A stretch of 64,000 bases of DNA, taken from positions 1,426,001 to 1,490,000 of the forward strand of contig NZ_CM004509.1 in NCBI RefSeq assembly GCF_001693435.1, given 5' to 3'. Every line of letters starts with the position of its first letter. The stretch's first letter is position 1. The translations under genes were made by a program, and so were the position numbers. The notes below the pieces were generated by a model, which made no database searches, was not told the DNA's origin, and worked only from the letters and a program-made list of their open reading frames with translations. Positions 28,833-37,103 of this stretch are shown in pieces. This DNA is from Gilliamella sp. wkB7 (GTDB lineage Bacteria > Pseudomonadota > Gammaproteobacteria > Enterobacterales > Orbaceae).

Positions 28833-30544
28833 TATTCTGTGTCCCCCTTATTCATCCAACCACGAATAATTAATGCCATTACCCGAGGGTCTTTCTCGAC
28901 AATTTTTCTAATATATTGTTGTTGTTGCATATTATCTTCAAATATTTTCTGCTGCTGTTTACTGTGCGCTTTATAATCTAATTTCTCATCTAGCGTTGCC
29001 TGAGCATCCGTCGCTTTATTATTAACATTTAAGTACTGTCTTTGTAGTTTCAGCCATACTGAACGCAATACTTTTCGCCAGATAATCCAAATGATTAAAA
29101 TATAGATTAAATATTTACCGCCTGTTTTGATAGAATCATAAAATTCAGGCGTTTTCCAAAATGCGATACCGCTATCTTCATCAAATTCTTGATCAGTAAA
29201 CTTCAAATTGGCAACAGTCAAACTATCACCACGTAATTGGGAAAAACCCATCGCTTGACGAGCTAATAATTCAATGTCGTTTAATTCATTACTATCGAGT
29301 TTTACCCATTGTTCGGTTGGAAGTGATGATTTATTTTCATCATCACTCTCATTTGTCTCATTATTCTCTAACTGATTGGTCACAAACTTATAGTTAACTA
29401 ATACTGCAACCGATAAACGTTTAATACGCCCTTCAGGTATTTTGCTGTGTACAACTTGCCGATTTACTTCATAATTTAAAGTATTATTGGATTGCCAGTT
29501 ACTTGGCTGTTGCTTATCAGTAATATCTTTGGATTCCTTGTCTTCATCAATAGGGGCACTTGATGTGGGTACGGGTTGATTAGATAACGCACCTGGCACA
29601 CCTCCTATGCCATAACTATTAATTAATTGCCGATTTTCCGTTAACTGTTTACTGCGAATAGTTTGCTTGGCAATATCACTATTAGGATCATAAATTTCTG
29701 ACGTTGATTCTTGTCGGCTAAAATCAACCTCAGCATTCACTTGCACCCGAACATTATTTTTACCCAAAATAGGAATAATAATTTTTTCAACGCGCTCACG
29801 AACACTGTTTTCAATACGTTCACTAAATTCTAATTGCGCCACATTGGCATTTCGGTCACGATAATTTTCACCTGTTAATAGATGACCATGTTGATCAATA
29901 ATCGTAACTTTATCAGCTTGTAATTCGGGTACGCTGCTTGAAATTAAATGAATAATGGCATCAATTTGCCCTTGTGATAGACTGCGACCAGGTAATAACG
30001 TCAATGCCACAGATGCGGAAGGAAATTTTCGTTCTCTGACAAATAATGATGGTTTAGGCATCGCCAAATGCACTCTAGCATCATCAATACTACTTATAAT
30101 CGATATTGTTCTGGATAATTCACCCTCCAAAGCACGTTGGTAATTTATCTGTTCATTGAATTGACTCATACCAAAACTTTCTTTATCGAGTAATTCAAAA
30201 CCAACAGCGCCACCTTTAGGTAATCCTTGTTGAGCAATACGCAAACGCGTATCATAAACTTTATCTTCAGGAATTAAGATGGTCGAACCAGACGATGAAA
30301 ATTTATAGGGGATATTCATCTTATCAAGTTGGCTGATAATCTCGCCACCATCTTTATCATTTAAATTACTAAATAAAACACTATAAGAGTCATCTTTAAC
30401 CCATAAATAGATGATACTGATAATAGCAATAGCAATAACAGCTGCAATTGACCATGCCATTTTGGTATTTTGTTTTATTTGATTTATAAAAGGTAATTTA
30501 TTTAATTTTGATTCGCCTTTACCGTCGACTGTTTGGCTAGCCAT
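28832..30544 (-). CDS. fliF: Flagellar MS-ring protein FliF
   Basis: FliF builds the MS ring and houses the export gate. The 570 residues have two membrane helices (about 30-48 and 455-475) flanking ring-building domains, with the conserved SVLFSNLNDKDGGEI, GFELLDKESFGMSQFNEQ and YQRALEGELSRTI. The length is close to E. coli (552). It is the first gene of the fli operon on this strand and is divergent from fliE across 172 bases, as in enteric bacteria. Confidence 0.95.
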   Translation of the reverse strand: MASQTVDGKGESKLNKLPFINQIKQNTKMAWSIAAVIAIAIISIIYLWVKDDSYSVLFSNLNDKDGGEIISQLDKMNIPYKFSSSGSTILIPEDKVYDTRLRIAQQGLPKGGAVGFELLDKESFGMSQFNEQINYQRALEGELSRTISIISSIDDARVHLAMPKPSLFVRERKFPSASVALTLLPGRSLSQGQIDAIIHLISSSVPELQADKVTIIDQHGHLLTGENYRDRNANVAQLEFSERIENSVRERVEKIIIPILGKNNVRVQVNAEVDFSRQESTSEIYDPNSDIAKQTIRSKQLTENRQLINSYGIGGVPGALSNQPVPTSSAPIDEDKESKDITDKQQPSNWQSNNTLNYEVNRQVVHSKIPEGRIKRLSVAVLVNYKFVTNQLENNETNESDDENKSSLPTEQWVKLDSNELNDIELLARQAMGFSQLRGDSLTVANLKFTDQEFDEDSGIAFWKTPEFYDSIKTGGKYLIYILIIWIIWRKVLRSVWLKLQRQYLNVNNKATDAQATLDEKLDYKAHSKQQQKIFEDNMQQQQYIRKIVEKDPRVMALIIRGWMNKGDTE

Positions 30545-30716
30545 AAAAATCCTAATGCTAAGCTGATTAGATTAATTCTAGGGTCTATTATCTTTGCATT
30601 AATAAAAATCAATAGCTAAAAAAACACAGCATTTATCCCTTACTTATGCCATTTATTTTTTGCCTTGTGTGATAAATTGCACCGTAAAGTGATAAAATGA
30701 AAATTACCAAGCCGTT

Positions 30717-31022
30717 ATGACAACGATCAATACATTAAATACAAATGAACTTACAAACTTTAATGCACCATATGCAACTAAGCCTCAATTAAAAGCTGAG
30801 AATAACTTTACTAATGAGTTAAAAACCGCATTGGATAACATTAGCCAATTGCAAATGCAAACCAATCATTCGGCTAAAGCGTTTGAAATGGGAGAACCGA
30901 ATGTTTCTCTAAATGAAGTAATGGTTAATATGCAAAAATCTTCAGTTTCGTTACAATTTGGTATCCAAGTTCGGAATAAATTAGTTTCAGCATATCAAGA
31001 AATCATGAATATGAATGTTTAA
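30717..31022 (+). CDS. fliE: Flagellar hook-basal body protein FliE
   Basis: FliE joins the MS ring to the rod. The 101 residues end in the conserved helix NVSLNEVMVNMQKSSVSLQF and GIQVRNKLVSAYQEIMNMNV. No Shine-Dalgarno is obvious. Its ATG overlaps the stop of a seven-codon frame, ATG AAA ATT ACC AAG CCG TTA TGA (30697-30720), so leader translation could feed it. It is divergent from fliF, the usual enteric arrangement. Confidence 0.93.
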   Translation: MTTINTLNTNELTNFNAPYATKPQLKAENNFTNELKTALDNISQLQMQTNHSAKAFEMGEPNVSLNEVMVNMQKSSVSLQFGIQVRNKLVSAYQEIMNMNV

Positions 31023-31070
31023 ACCATTATCGGATAGCTAATCATCTACTAGATGATGGTATTTTGGTTT
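31021..31070 (+). terminator. Hairpin at the 3' end of fliE
   Basis: ATCATCT-ACT-AGATGAT (31041-31057) lies inside an outer AAACCA/TGGTTT pairing (31021-31026, 31065-31070), starting at the fliE stop. No T run follows, so termination is likely but not certain. Confidence 0.5.
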
Positions 31071-31243
31071 AAAAAATATAATTAATTAACTGCCAATTTT
31101 TATAGTAAATTGGCTTAACCTCACCACTATTGTTGCAACAACGACTAATCAATCGCTCTCCTTTTAAATTTTTATTATTTGAAAAAATTAAGATTATTAA
31201 TTTTTAACACCATGCAAGTTATTACATACAATCGGCATGGTAA

Positions 31244-31552
31244 AGTTTGCCATTTAGTTTTACATTAATAAATAGTCTGGATCAAGTTAAGACTCAGGTG
31301 ATCAGTTTCCCAGCAATCTTTTCAACGGGCAATGCCACTTAAAAACTTTATAATGCTCGTTTATTTTTTGGCAAGGTATGTTTACAAACAGAACTAAGGT
31401 CTGAAGAATTTGAAAATGGTTATCATAAATGGACACTCAATCTTAATGATCCTTTAGGTAATTCATTAGGTTGTGAGTATACATCATATAACAACATCAG
31501 AACTTATCTGGTTCTTGATACAAAAGGCCCAAGTTATTGCAAAGTGAACTAA
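31244..31552 (+). pseudogene. Decayed gene of unknown function between fliE and fliT
   Basis: A single reading frame gives coherent protein-like sequence interrupted by one TAA at 31340-31342: first LPFSFTLINSLDQVKTQV and VISFPAIFSTGNAT, then, after the stop, KLYNARLFFGKVCLQTELRS, NGYHKWTLNLNDPLGNSLGC and TSYNNIRTYLVLDTKGPSYC, ending KVN. No start codon suits the frame; an ATG at 31212 in another frame may be the old start, which would need a frameshift. I do not recognise the family. It fills half of the 683-base gap; the rest (31071-31243, 31553-31705) shows nothing beyond A/T-rich sequence. Confidence 0.45.
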
Positions 31553-31705
31553 TCGCTAGTACAAGCTAATTGTATGTGTTAACGATGTAAAACTAATCAA
31601 TAAAAAATTTGAAGAAAGGTGTTTTTTATATGTTAAAAACCCTTTTCCTCAATTACTTTTAATTAATTACCAATTTAATTAATAAGGTCAAGGGTATCTA
31701 GTTAC

Positions 31706-32059
31706 TTATACTAGGTTGGCTACTTTTTGATAACTGCCTATTTTGGTTTGATAATCAACTTGTTCGCCAATAAGCTTGCTCAGTTCACTACGCCGTACAT
31801 GCATTAATTGGGCTAATTGCTGATGATTATTAATTATATTGTTGAAATACATTTTCATAATATCTTGCTGTTGTATAGACATATTTTCAATAACAGTCAA
31901 ACCTTCATTTAATTTAAAATCCTCTGTTAACTGATGATATTTAGGTTGCCAACTGATTAAAGATTCCCAATCTTCTTTTTGAGTATCAATTAGCATTTGT
32001 TCAACAACATAATTAAGTTGCTCATATTGTTCTAATAATAAATTAGTATTCAAAGCCAT
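31706..32059 (-). CDS. fliT: Flagellar export chaperone FliT
   Basis: FliT is the chaperone of the cap protein FliD and in enterics an anti-FlhDC factor. The 117 residues are helical and charged (LLLEQYEQLNYVVEQMLIDT, IISWQPKYHQL-type region) with little primary conservation. Position after fliD and fliS supports the name. I chose ATG 32059 (MALNTNLLLEQ), preceded by GTGGAG; the frame stays open for 9 further codons inside fliS. It is the last gene of fliDST. Confidence 0.78.
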   Translation of the reverse strand: MALNTNLLLEQYEQLNYVVEQMLIDTQKEDWESLISWQPKYHQLTEDFKLNEGLTVIENMSIQQQDIMKMYFNNIINNHQQLAQLMHVRRSELSKLIGEQVDYQTKIGSYQKVANLV

Positions 32060-32067
32060 TAGCTCCA

Positions 32068-32445
32068 CTATGCTATCTCTCGCCAAGCTTGAGCAATATT
32101 ATCAAGCAAATCAAAACAGGTTTGCAGTTTTTCCCTATCATTGTGTAAGTTAGCTAAAACCAATTGCTGGCTAATGTAGTGATACAGTTGATCTAAGTTT
32201 TCGGCAATTTCACCACCCTGCTCTAAATTAAGACAACTTTTAAGTCCATTATCAATGATATTAATTGCTTTTGAAATGGCTTTTCCTTTACCAGCAATAT
32301 TCCCTTTTTCTATGTATAAATCAGCAAGTCGAATAGCATTAAGTGCACCGTCAAATAACAAAACAATAAGCTGATGTGGTGATGCCTGACTGACACTGGT
32401 TTCTAAATTAACTTGCTTATACGCTTGAGATCCCATTTTATACAT
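32068..32445 (-). CDS. fliS: Flagellin export chaperone FliS
   Basis: FliS binds the flagellin C terminus and prevents premature polymerisation. The 125 residues form the four-helix bundle, with the conserved N-terminal Y-K (MGSQAYKQVNLETSVSQASP) and LIVLLFDGALNAIRLA. The length is close to E. coli FliS (136). It lies 9 bases after fliD. Confidence 0.95.
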   Translation of the reverse strand: MYKMGSQAYKQVNLETSVSQASPHQLIVLLFDGALNAIRLADLYIEKGNIAGKGKAISKAINIIDNGLKSCLNLEQGGEIAENLDQLYHYISQQLVLANLHNDREKLQTCFDLLDNIAQAWREIA

Positions 32446-32454
32446 TGTTATCCC

Positions 32455-33888
32455 TTATTTCTTTAAATTAGCCATCATTTCAAATTGGGTAGTTAGGTAA
32501 TTGCTCATACCATTTAATTCATTGATCAAAATATCCAATTTGGTAAATTGAACCCGATACCGTTCAATGGTTTGGTCAATGGAGTTATTGACTTGATCAT
32601 AGCGTTTATCTAATGATTTTAGTGTTGAATTTAAACCATTAGTTGCAGTATCAATCATACCATCACTATCTATAAAGCTACTTACTTTGGCAAACACTTC
32701 GTTAGCAATGCCTGTTGTTTCACCATCGCCTGTAAATAAAATGGCTACCGCTTCACTATTTTCTTTAAGGGCTTTTTCCAATTCGTTTTCTTTAATCACC
32801 AACTTGCCATTGCTGTCCATATTGATACCAATTTGTGACAGTACCGATAATTCACCAGCTTGACCCTTCGAAAATATAGAGCGAATGCTTTGATCAATAT
32901 TACGTAGTGTGGAATCTCCAATTAGTGGTCCATTATTACTATTTAATTCATCTGAATTGGCATCGCTGGCAGTAAATTGCGTTAAGGTTGATATGGTTGA
33001 TTGCAATTGATTAAATGCATCCACCCACTCTTTAAGTGCCTCTTGCGTTTTTTCATTATCGGCCGCGATAGTTAAATTTTGTGAGGTAGTTGTGACCGCT
33101 TTTAACGTGATATCAACACCTGGAATAACATCTTTAACAGTATTTGATGCACTATTAACCGTAATACCATTAAAACTAAATTTGGCATCTTGCGCTTTAG
33201 CGACTTCACTCATTGCCGATGAATCAGCTTGATGAATATCGAAACCAATGAGTGAATTAAGCTTATCATCATCCGATGAAACAGAAGTAATGGCTTGTTG
33301 CTCACCGGTTTCTTTTGATGTAATAACGAGCTGATAACTACTCGTTCCAGAACGCACAATGGTTGCATTTACGGTTGATTCACTGGTCGAACCATCTTCA
33401 TTAACCACTTTCGCTTGATTGATCGCATTGGCAATCGACTCTAACGACGTCTCATCTTTGGATAAAGTAACATTTAACTTTTGGCCATTAGCTTGTTCAA
33501 TGGTAAGCGTTCGAGTTTCATTATCATTGCCGAGCGCTGCATTTTTATCATTTACCACGTTGGTTGCAACGCTGTGTGCACGAGCAAGTTGTTCTACACT
33601 AACCGCATAATTACCCAATTGAGCATTACTGCTTACATTAGTCGTAAAATAATTGTCATTACCTGATACTGTACGTCCATGAAAAATTTCTTTTTTTTGC
33701 AATTTTGCTGTCGCACTATTAAATGTGGATAACGCACTTTTTAACTTGCCAAAACCACTAATCTTATTATTTATTGTTTTTTGCTGCGCTTTTATTGGGG
33801 TAAGACGATTTTTTTCAACGGCTTCTAATTGATCTAATACTTCATTTAAATCAATACCAGAACCAATTCCTAAAATACTCATTGCCAT
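32455..33888 (-). CDS. fliD: Flagellar cap protein FliD
   Basis: FliD is the filament cap that folds flagellin at the growing tip. The 477 residues have the conserved N terminus (LGIGSGIDLNEVLDQLEAVE), a variable centre and a C-terminal coiled-coil region (LDKRYDQVNNSIDQTIERYR and LTTQFEMMANLKK). AGGA lies 9 bases before ATG 33888. A sigma-28 promoter precedes it at 33927-33953. It is divergent from fliC, as in Salmonella and E. coli. Confidence 0.95.
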   Translation of the reverse strand: MAMSILGIGSGIDLNEVLDQLEAVEKNRLTPIKAQQKTINNKISGFGKLKSALSTFNSATAKLQKKEIFHGRTVSGNDNYFTTNVSSNAQLGNYAVSVEQLARAHSVATNVVNDKNAALGNDNETRTLTIEQANGQKLNVTLSKDETSLESIANAINQAKVVNEDGSTSESTVNATIVRSGTSSYQLVITSKETGEQQAITSVSSDDDKLNSLIGFDIHQADSSAMSEVAKAQDAKFSFNGITVNSASNTVKDVIPGVDITLKAVTTTSQNLTIAADNEKTQEALKEWVDAFNQLQSTISTLTQFTASDANSDELNSNNGPLIGDSTLRNIDQSIRSIFSKGQAGELSVLSQIGINMDSNGKLVIKENELEKALKENSEAVAILFTGDGETTGIANEVFAKVSSFIDSDGMIDTATNGLNSTLKSLDKRYDQVNNSIDQTIERYRVQFTKLDILINELNGMSNYLTTQFEMMANLKK

Positions 33889-33926
33889 GATTAATTATCC
33901 TAATATAAATTCTTTCATTACTTGTT

Positions 33927-33953
33927 TTATCGACCAATGTAATAAAAAGTTTA
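33927..33953 (-). promoter_or_regulatory. Sigma-28 promoter of fliDST
   Basis: Read on the minus strand, TAAACTTT, an 11-base spacer and GTCGATAA match the FliA consensus TAAAGTTT-N11-GCCGATAA at 14 of 16 positions. It lies 38 bases upstream of the fliD start. Confidence 0.88.
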
Positions 33954-33983
33954 GTATTGAGAATAAATTCACAGATTAAAAGT

Positions 33984-34000
33984 AACAATCTGAGATTGTT
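33984..34000. promoter_or_regulatory. 17-bp palindrome between the fliD and fliC promoters
   Basis: AACAATCT-G-AGATTGTT is perfectly symmetric with a single central base. A hairpin with such a small loop is awkward, so a dimeric protein-binding site is the better guess. The 335-base fliD-fliC gap otherwise holds two sigma-28 promoters and A/T-rich DNA. Confidence 0.35.
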
Positions 34001-34118
34001 TAACAGAGTAGGATATATTTTGTATAAATGATATTTATATAACTAATTGAAAAATAAAAATAATATTATTTATTTTTAAATATTTTTTTTTAAAACCAAT
34101 ATTCGTGGAAAAAAATAC

Positions 34119-34145
34119 TAAAGTTTCTTTTTTTAAAACCGATAA
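34119..34145 (+). promoter_or_regulatory. Sigma-28 promoter of fliC
   Basis: TAAAGTTT (34119-34126), an 11-base spacer and ACCGATAA (34138-34145) match the FliA consensus at 15 of 16 positions. The start codon follows 78 bases downstream of the -10 box. Confidence 0.92.
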
Positions 34146-34223
34146 CTAAATTATCAGCAAACGTATTGAATTATTTTCTTCAATATCGTGTTGATCAAAC
34201 TTATTATATTAAAGGAGATAAAA

Positions 34224-35036
34224 ATGGCACAGGTAATTAATACCAATACGATGTCTTTAATGGCAAGAAACAACCTAAATCATTCTCAAAGCGTTCTTGG
34301 AACTGCAATTGAGCGTTTATCATCTGGTATGCGTATCAACAGTGCTAAAGATGATGCAGCAGGTCAAGCAATTGCTAATCGTTTTTCTTCAAGTATTCGT
34401 GGTTTAACTCAAGCAGCACGTAATGCAAATGACGGTATCTCAATTGCACAAACAACTGAAGGGGCATTAAACGAAATCAACAATAACGTACAACGTATTC
34501 GTGAGTTAACTGTTCAAGCGGCAAACGGTACTAACTCTGAAAGCGATCTTGTATCAATTCAAAATGAAATCGATCAACGTTTACAAGAGATCGACCGTGT
34601 ATCTGCACAAACTGACTTTAATGGTACTAAAGTATTATCTGAAGATAAAACTCTTAACATTCAAGTAGGTGCAAACGATGGTGAAATCATTGCTATCAAC
34701 TTGAAACAAATTGACAGTGAAAAATTAGGTTTAAATGGTTTCAATGTATCAGATGCTCCAACTGCGGATCCATTAAAAACAATTGATGCGGCATTATCAA
34801 AAATTGATGAATTACGTGGTGAGCTTGGTGCGGTACAAAATCGTTTTGAGTCAACTGTAACTAATATCAACAATACTGTAAATAACCTAAGTTCAGCGCG
34901 CAGCCGTATTGAAGATGCAGATTACGCGGAAGAAGTATCTAATATGACTCGCGGTCAAATCTTACAACAAGCAGGTACTTCAGTATTAGCACAAGCGAAT
35001 CAAGTACCTCAATCTGTACTTTCTCTACTACAATAA
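34224..35036 (+). CDS. fliC: Flagellin, short form
   Basis: FliC is the filament subunit. The 270 residues contain the conserved N-terminal D0/D1 region (MAQVINTNTMSLMARNNLNH, IERLSSGMRINSAKDDAAGQ, RIRELTVQAANGTNS) and C-terminal D1/D0 region (RSRIEDADYAEEVSNMTRGQ, LQQAGTSVLAQANQVPQSVL, SLLQ). Little remains of the variable D2/D3 domains, and E. coli flagellin is close to 500 residues. ATG 34224 is preceded by AAGGAGA; an ATG-like start 12 codons upstream is unlikely. Only one flagellin gene is present in the locus. Confidence 0.96.
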   Translation: MAQVINTNTMSLMARNNLNHSQSVLGTAIERLSSGMRINSAKDDAAGQAIANRFSSSIRGLTQAARNANDGISIAQTTEGALNEINNNVQRIRELTVQAANGTNSESDLVSIQNEIDQRLQEIDRVSAQTDFNGTKVLSEDKTLNIQVGANDGEIIAINLKQIDSEKLGLNGFNVSDAPTADPLKTIDAALSKIDELRGELGAVQNRFESTVTNINNTVNNLSSARSRIEDADYAEEVSNMTRGQILQQAGTSVLAQANQVPQSVLSLLQ

Positions 35037-35076
35037 AGTATACAATTAGAATTCATGGTCACTCTAATTTGTACTA

Positions 35077-35112
35077 TAGCAATAATGGTATTTTTTAATA
35101 CCATTATTGCTA
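35077..35112 (+). terminator. Long hairpin after fliC
   Basis: A perfect 16-bp stem (TAGCAATAATGGTATT / AATACCATTATTGCTA) with a TTTT loop begins 40 bases after the fliC stop. An A run rather than a T run follows on the plus strand. It probably ends or stabilises the abundant flagellin mRNA. Confidence 0.65.
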
Positions 35113-35211
35113 AAAAAGTTAATTACCTATTTTTTTCATCTTATTCTAGCCATTAATTCAATCAATTAGCGTGATAATATTCGTTAGCATTTTTTTACAT
35201 TGGTTCAGAAA

Positions 35212-35928
35212 ATGAGTGATAGCCTGTATAACTCTCAAGGTATAGTGAATCAAATTGATTGGCAACAGTATATCTATTTAGTTCGTAATGAAGCACTTAA
35301 ATTAGCGGTTCGTTTGCCAACCACAATTGAACTTGATGACTTATTACAAGTAGGTTATATCGGTTTGTTAGAGACCATAAAGCGGTATGATGCTTCCCAA
35401 GGTTATTCATTTACCACATTTGCCATTCCTAGAATAAAAGGCGCTATGCTAGATGAACTGCGTAGTCGAGATTGGTTACCAAGACAAACGCGGAAAAAAA
35501 TTAAAGATGTGACAAATGCAATTAATGAGTTAGAAAAAAAACTAGGTGTACCTCCTAATGACCATCAGATAGCGGCATATTTGCAATTATCTATTACTGA
35601 ATATCACAAAGTATTATTAGATTCAAATTATAGTCAGATATTTTCCTATGATGAAATACAAAAAAAATTAGGCGATAACTTCGACACATTAATTGAATCA
35701 AGCTCTGATAATAACCCTTTTTCTTCAATCATTAATGATGAAATTCGCAATATCATGATTCAACAGATAGATAAATTACCTGAAAAAGAAAAAATGGTTT
35801 TAGCACTTTATTATCAAGAAGAACTGAATTTAAAAGAAATTGGTAACGTGATGAATATTAGTGAGTCTCGTGTAAGTCAGTTACATAGTCAAGCAATTAA
35901 ACGAATACAAAGTAAGATTACCTTATAA
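35212..35928 (+). CDS. fliA: Flagellar sigma factor FliA (sigma-28)
   Basis: FliA directs RNA polymerase to late flagellar promoters. The 238 residues match E. coli (239). Region 2 (LDDLLQVGYIGLLETIKRYD, FTTFAIPRIKGAMLDELRSR) and region 4 (LYYQEELNLKEIGNVMNISE, SRVSQLHSQAIKRI) are intact. I chose ATG 35212, although the frame extends to a TTG at 35200. No fliZ or fliY follows, unlike in E. coli. Its targets are visible here: promoters of fliC, fliD, flgK and flgM. Confidence 0.95.
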   Translation: MSDSLYNSQGIVNQIDWQQYIYLVRNEALKLAVRLPTTIELDDLLQVGYIGLLETIKRYDASQGYSFTTFAIPRIKGAMLDELRSRDWLPRQTRKKIKDVTNAINELEKKLGVPPNDHQIAAYLQLSITEYHKVLLDSNYSQIFSYDEIQKKLGDNFDTLIESSSDNNPFSSIINDEIRNIMIQQIDKLPEKEKMVLALYYQEELNLKEIGNVMNISESRVSQLHSQAIKRIQSKITL

Positions 35929-35994
35929 AAAAACAGAATTAAAAGAGTAAAACGCAGAAAAATAATTCGAAAATAAATTGAAATAATTTTTTTA

Positions 35995-36023
35995 TTGACC
36001 TTTTTCATTTAAAAATGTAATTT
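35995..36023 (+). promoter_or_regulatory. Putative sigma-70 promoter of flhDC
   Basis: TTGACC (35995-36000), a 17-base spacer and TAATTT (36018-36023) lie 86 bases before the flhD start. No CRP-type palindrome of the enteric flhDC promoter was seen. Confidence 0.5.
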
Positions 36024-36109
36024 TAAGTGCAAAAAAATTATTGTTGTTTTATTTTATCAAATATTCGTTTTTTTATACGGATATAAATGAATATGGATGG
36101 GTGATTAAA

Positions 36110-36439
36110 TTGGGAAATATACTAGATGATGATATTTTGAAATGTATACACCACTTGAATCTTTCAACACTCTTGTTAAGTCAAAAGATGCTTGAAAAAG
36201 ATAAAGCGATGGCAATGTATCGATTAGGTATTGATGAAGAAACAGCCGACATACTTAGCAGTTTAAATACTTCGCAAATGTTAGTTTTATCCGAAACTAA
36301 TCAATTAACATTTCAATTGCGATTTGAAAACGCAGAAATGATGAAGAAGCTCACAGAAGATTCCCGCATAAGTGATATAAAACAAATGCATACGGGCATA
36401 CTTTTATCAAGTTTACTTTTAGATTCATTAAATAAGTAG
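36110..36439 (+). CDS. flhD: Flagellar master regulator subunit FlhD
   Basis: FlhD with FlhC forms the heterohexamer that activates class II flagellar genes. The 109 residues match enteric FlhD from the start through NLSTLLLSQKML, MAMYRLGIDEETADIL, LSETNQLTFQLRF and the end IKQMHTGILLSSLLLDSLN. There is no in-frame ATG near the expected start. Alignment with Salmonella MGTMHTSELLKHI points to the TTG at 36110 (GNILDDDILKCI); a GTG at 36101 is the alternative. GGATGG and GGTG lie just upstream. A rare start codon would limit its yield. Confidence 0.87.
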   Translation: MGNILDDDILKCIHHLNLSTLLLSQKMLEKDKAMAMYRLGIDEETADILSSLNTSQMLVLSETNQLTFQLRFENAEMMKKLTEDSRISDIKQMHTGILLSSLLLDSLNK

Positions 36440-36454
36440 TGAAAAGGATTCAGG

Positions 36455-37060
36455 ATGAAAGGTACAAGTATCATTCAAAAATATAAGGAAGTTCAATTAG
36501 CTACCCGATTAATTTCACTTGGTGCAAGAATTCAAATGCTAGAAAGTGAAACAAATTTAAGTCGAGGTAAACTAATAAAACTGTATAAAGAAATTCAAGG
36601 CTGCCCTCCTCCTAAAGGTTTATTACCGTTCTCCACCACATGGTTTATGACTTGGGAACCCAATATTCACTCTAGTATATTTTACAACGCTTACCATTTT
36701 TTAGTGAAACATGGCACAAAGCCTGGTATTCAAACAATTTTAAAAGCCTACCAACTTTATTTAGAACAATGTTCATTTTCACATGAAAACGAACCAGTCT
36801 TAGGAATAACCCGCGCTTGGATCTTAGTCAAATTTGTTGAAAGTAATGTCATGCAACAATCCTGTTGTAAAGAGTGTCATGGACGATTTATCACACATGC
36901 TTACCAACCATACAACAGTTTTATTTGCAGTTTATGTCAGCCACCATCAAGAGCGGAAAAGAATAATAAAACCCCTAAAGAAAACCATGCAAAGTGTTTG
37001 CAGGTATTATCAATACCTAGTGGTTTTAATTCAGCAATTGCTAAAAAAATGACAGTTTGA
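36455..37060 (+). CDS. flhC: Flagellar master regulator subunit FlhC
   Basis: FlhC is the DNA-binding zinc subunit of FlhD4C2. The 201 residues include conserved [20 protein letters not shown] near the N terminus, [19 protein letters not shown] in the middle and a C-terminal zinc site with cysteines in [11 protein letters not shown] and FICSLCQPP. It lies 15 bases after flhD, with AGGAT before the ATG, and 43 bases before motA. It therefore heads an flhDC-motAB transcription unit. Confidence 0.95.
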   Translation: MKGTSIIQKYKEVQLATRLISLGARIQMLESETNLSRGKLIKLYKEIQGCPPPKGLLPFSTTWFMTWEPNIHSSIFYNAYHFLVKHGTKPGIQTILKAYQLYLEQCSFSHENEPVLGITRAWILVKFVESNVMQQSCCKECHGRFITHAYQPYNSFICSLCQPPSRAEKNNKTPKENHAKCLQVLSIPSGFNSAIAKKMTV

Positions 37061-37103
37061 AATTAATAGTAGAAACATTAATTATGGAGAAAAAGGAAAT
37101 CCA

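Noticed and set aside
31212..31268. Short frame MQVITYNRHGKVCHLVLH before the 31244 pseudogene
   Set aside because: Too short and in a different frame; it could be the original start after a frameshift but I cannot show that.
35929..36040. CRP site controlling flhDC as in E. coli
   Set aside because: No TGTGA-N6-TCACA-like sequence is found in the flhD upstream region.
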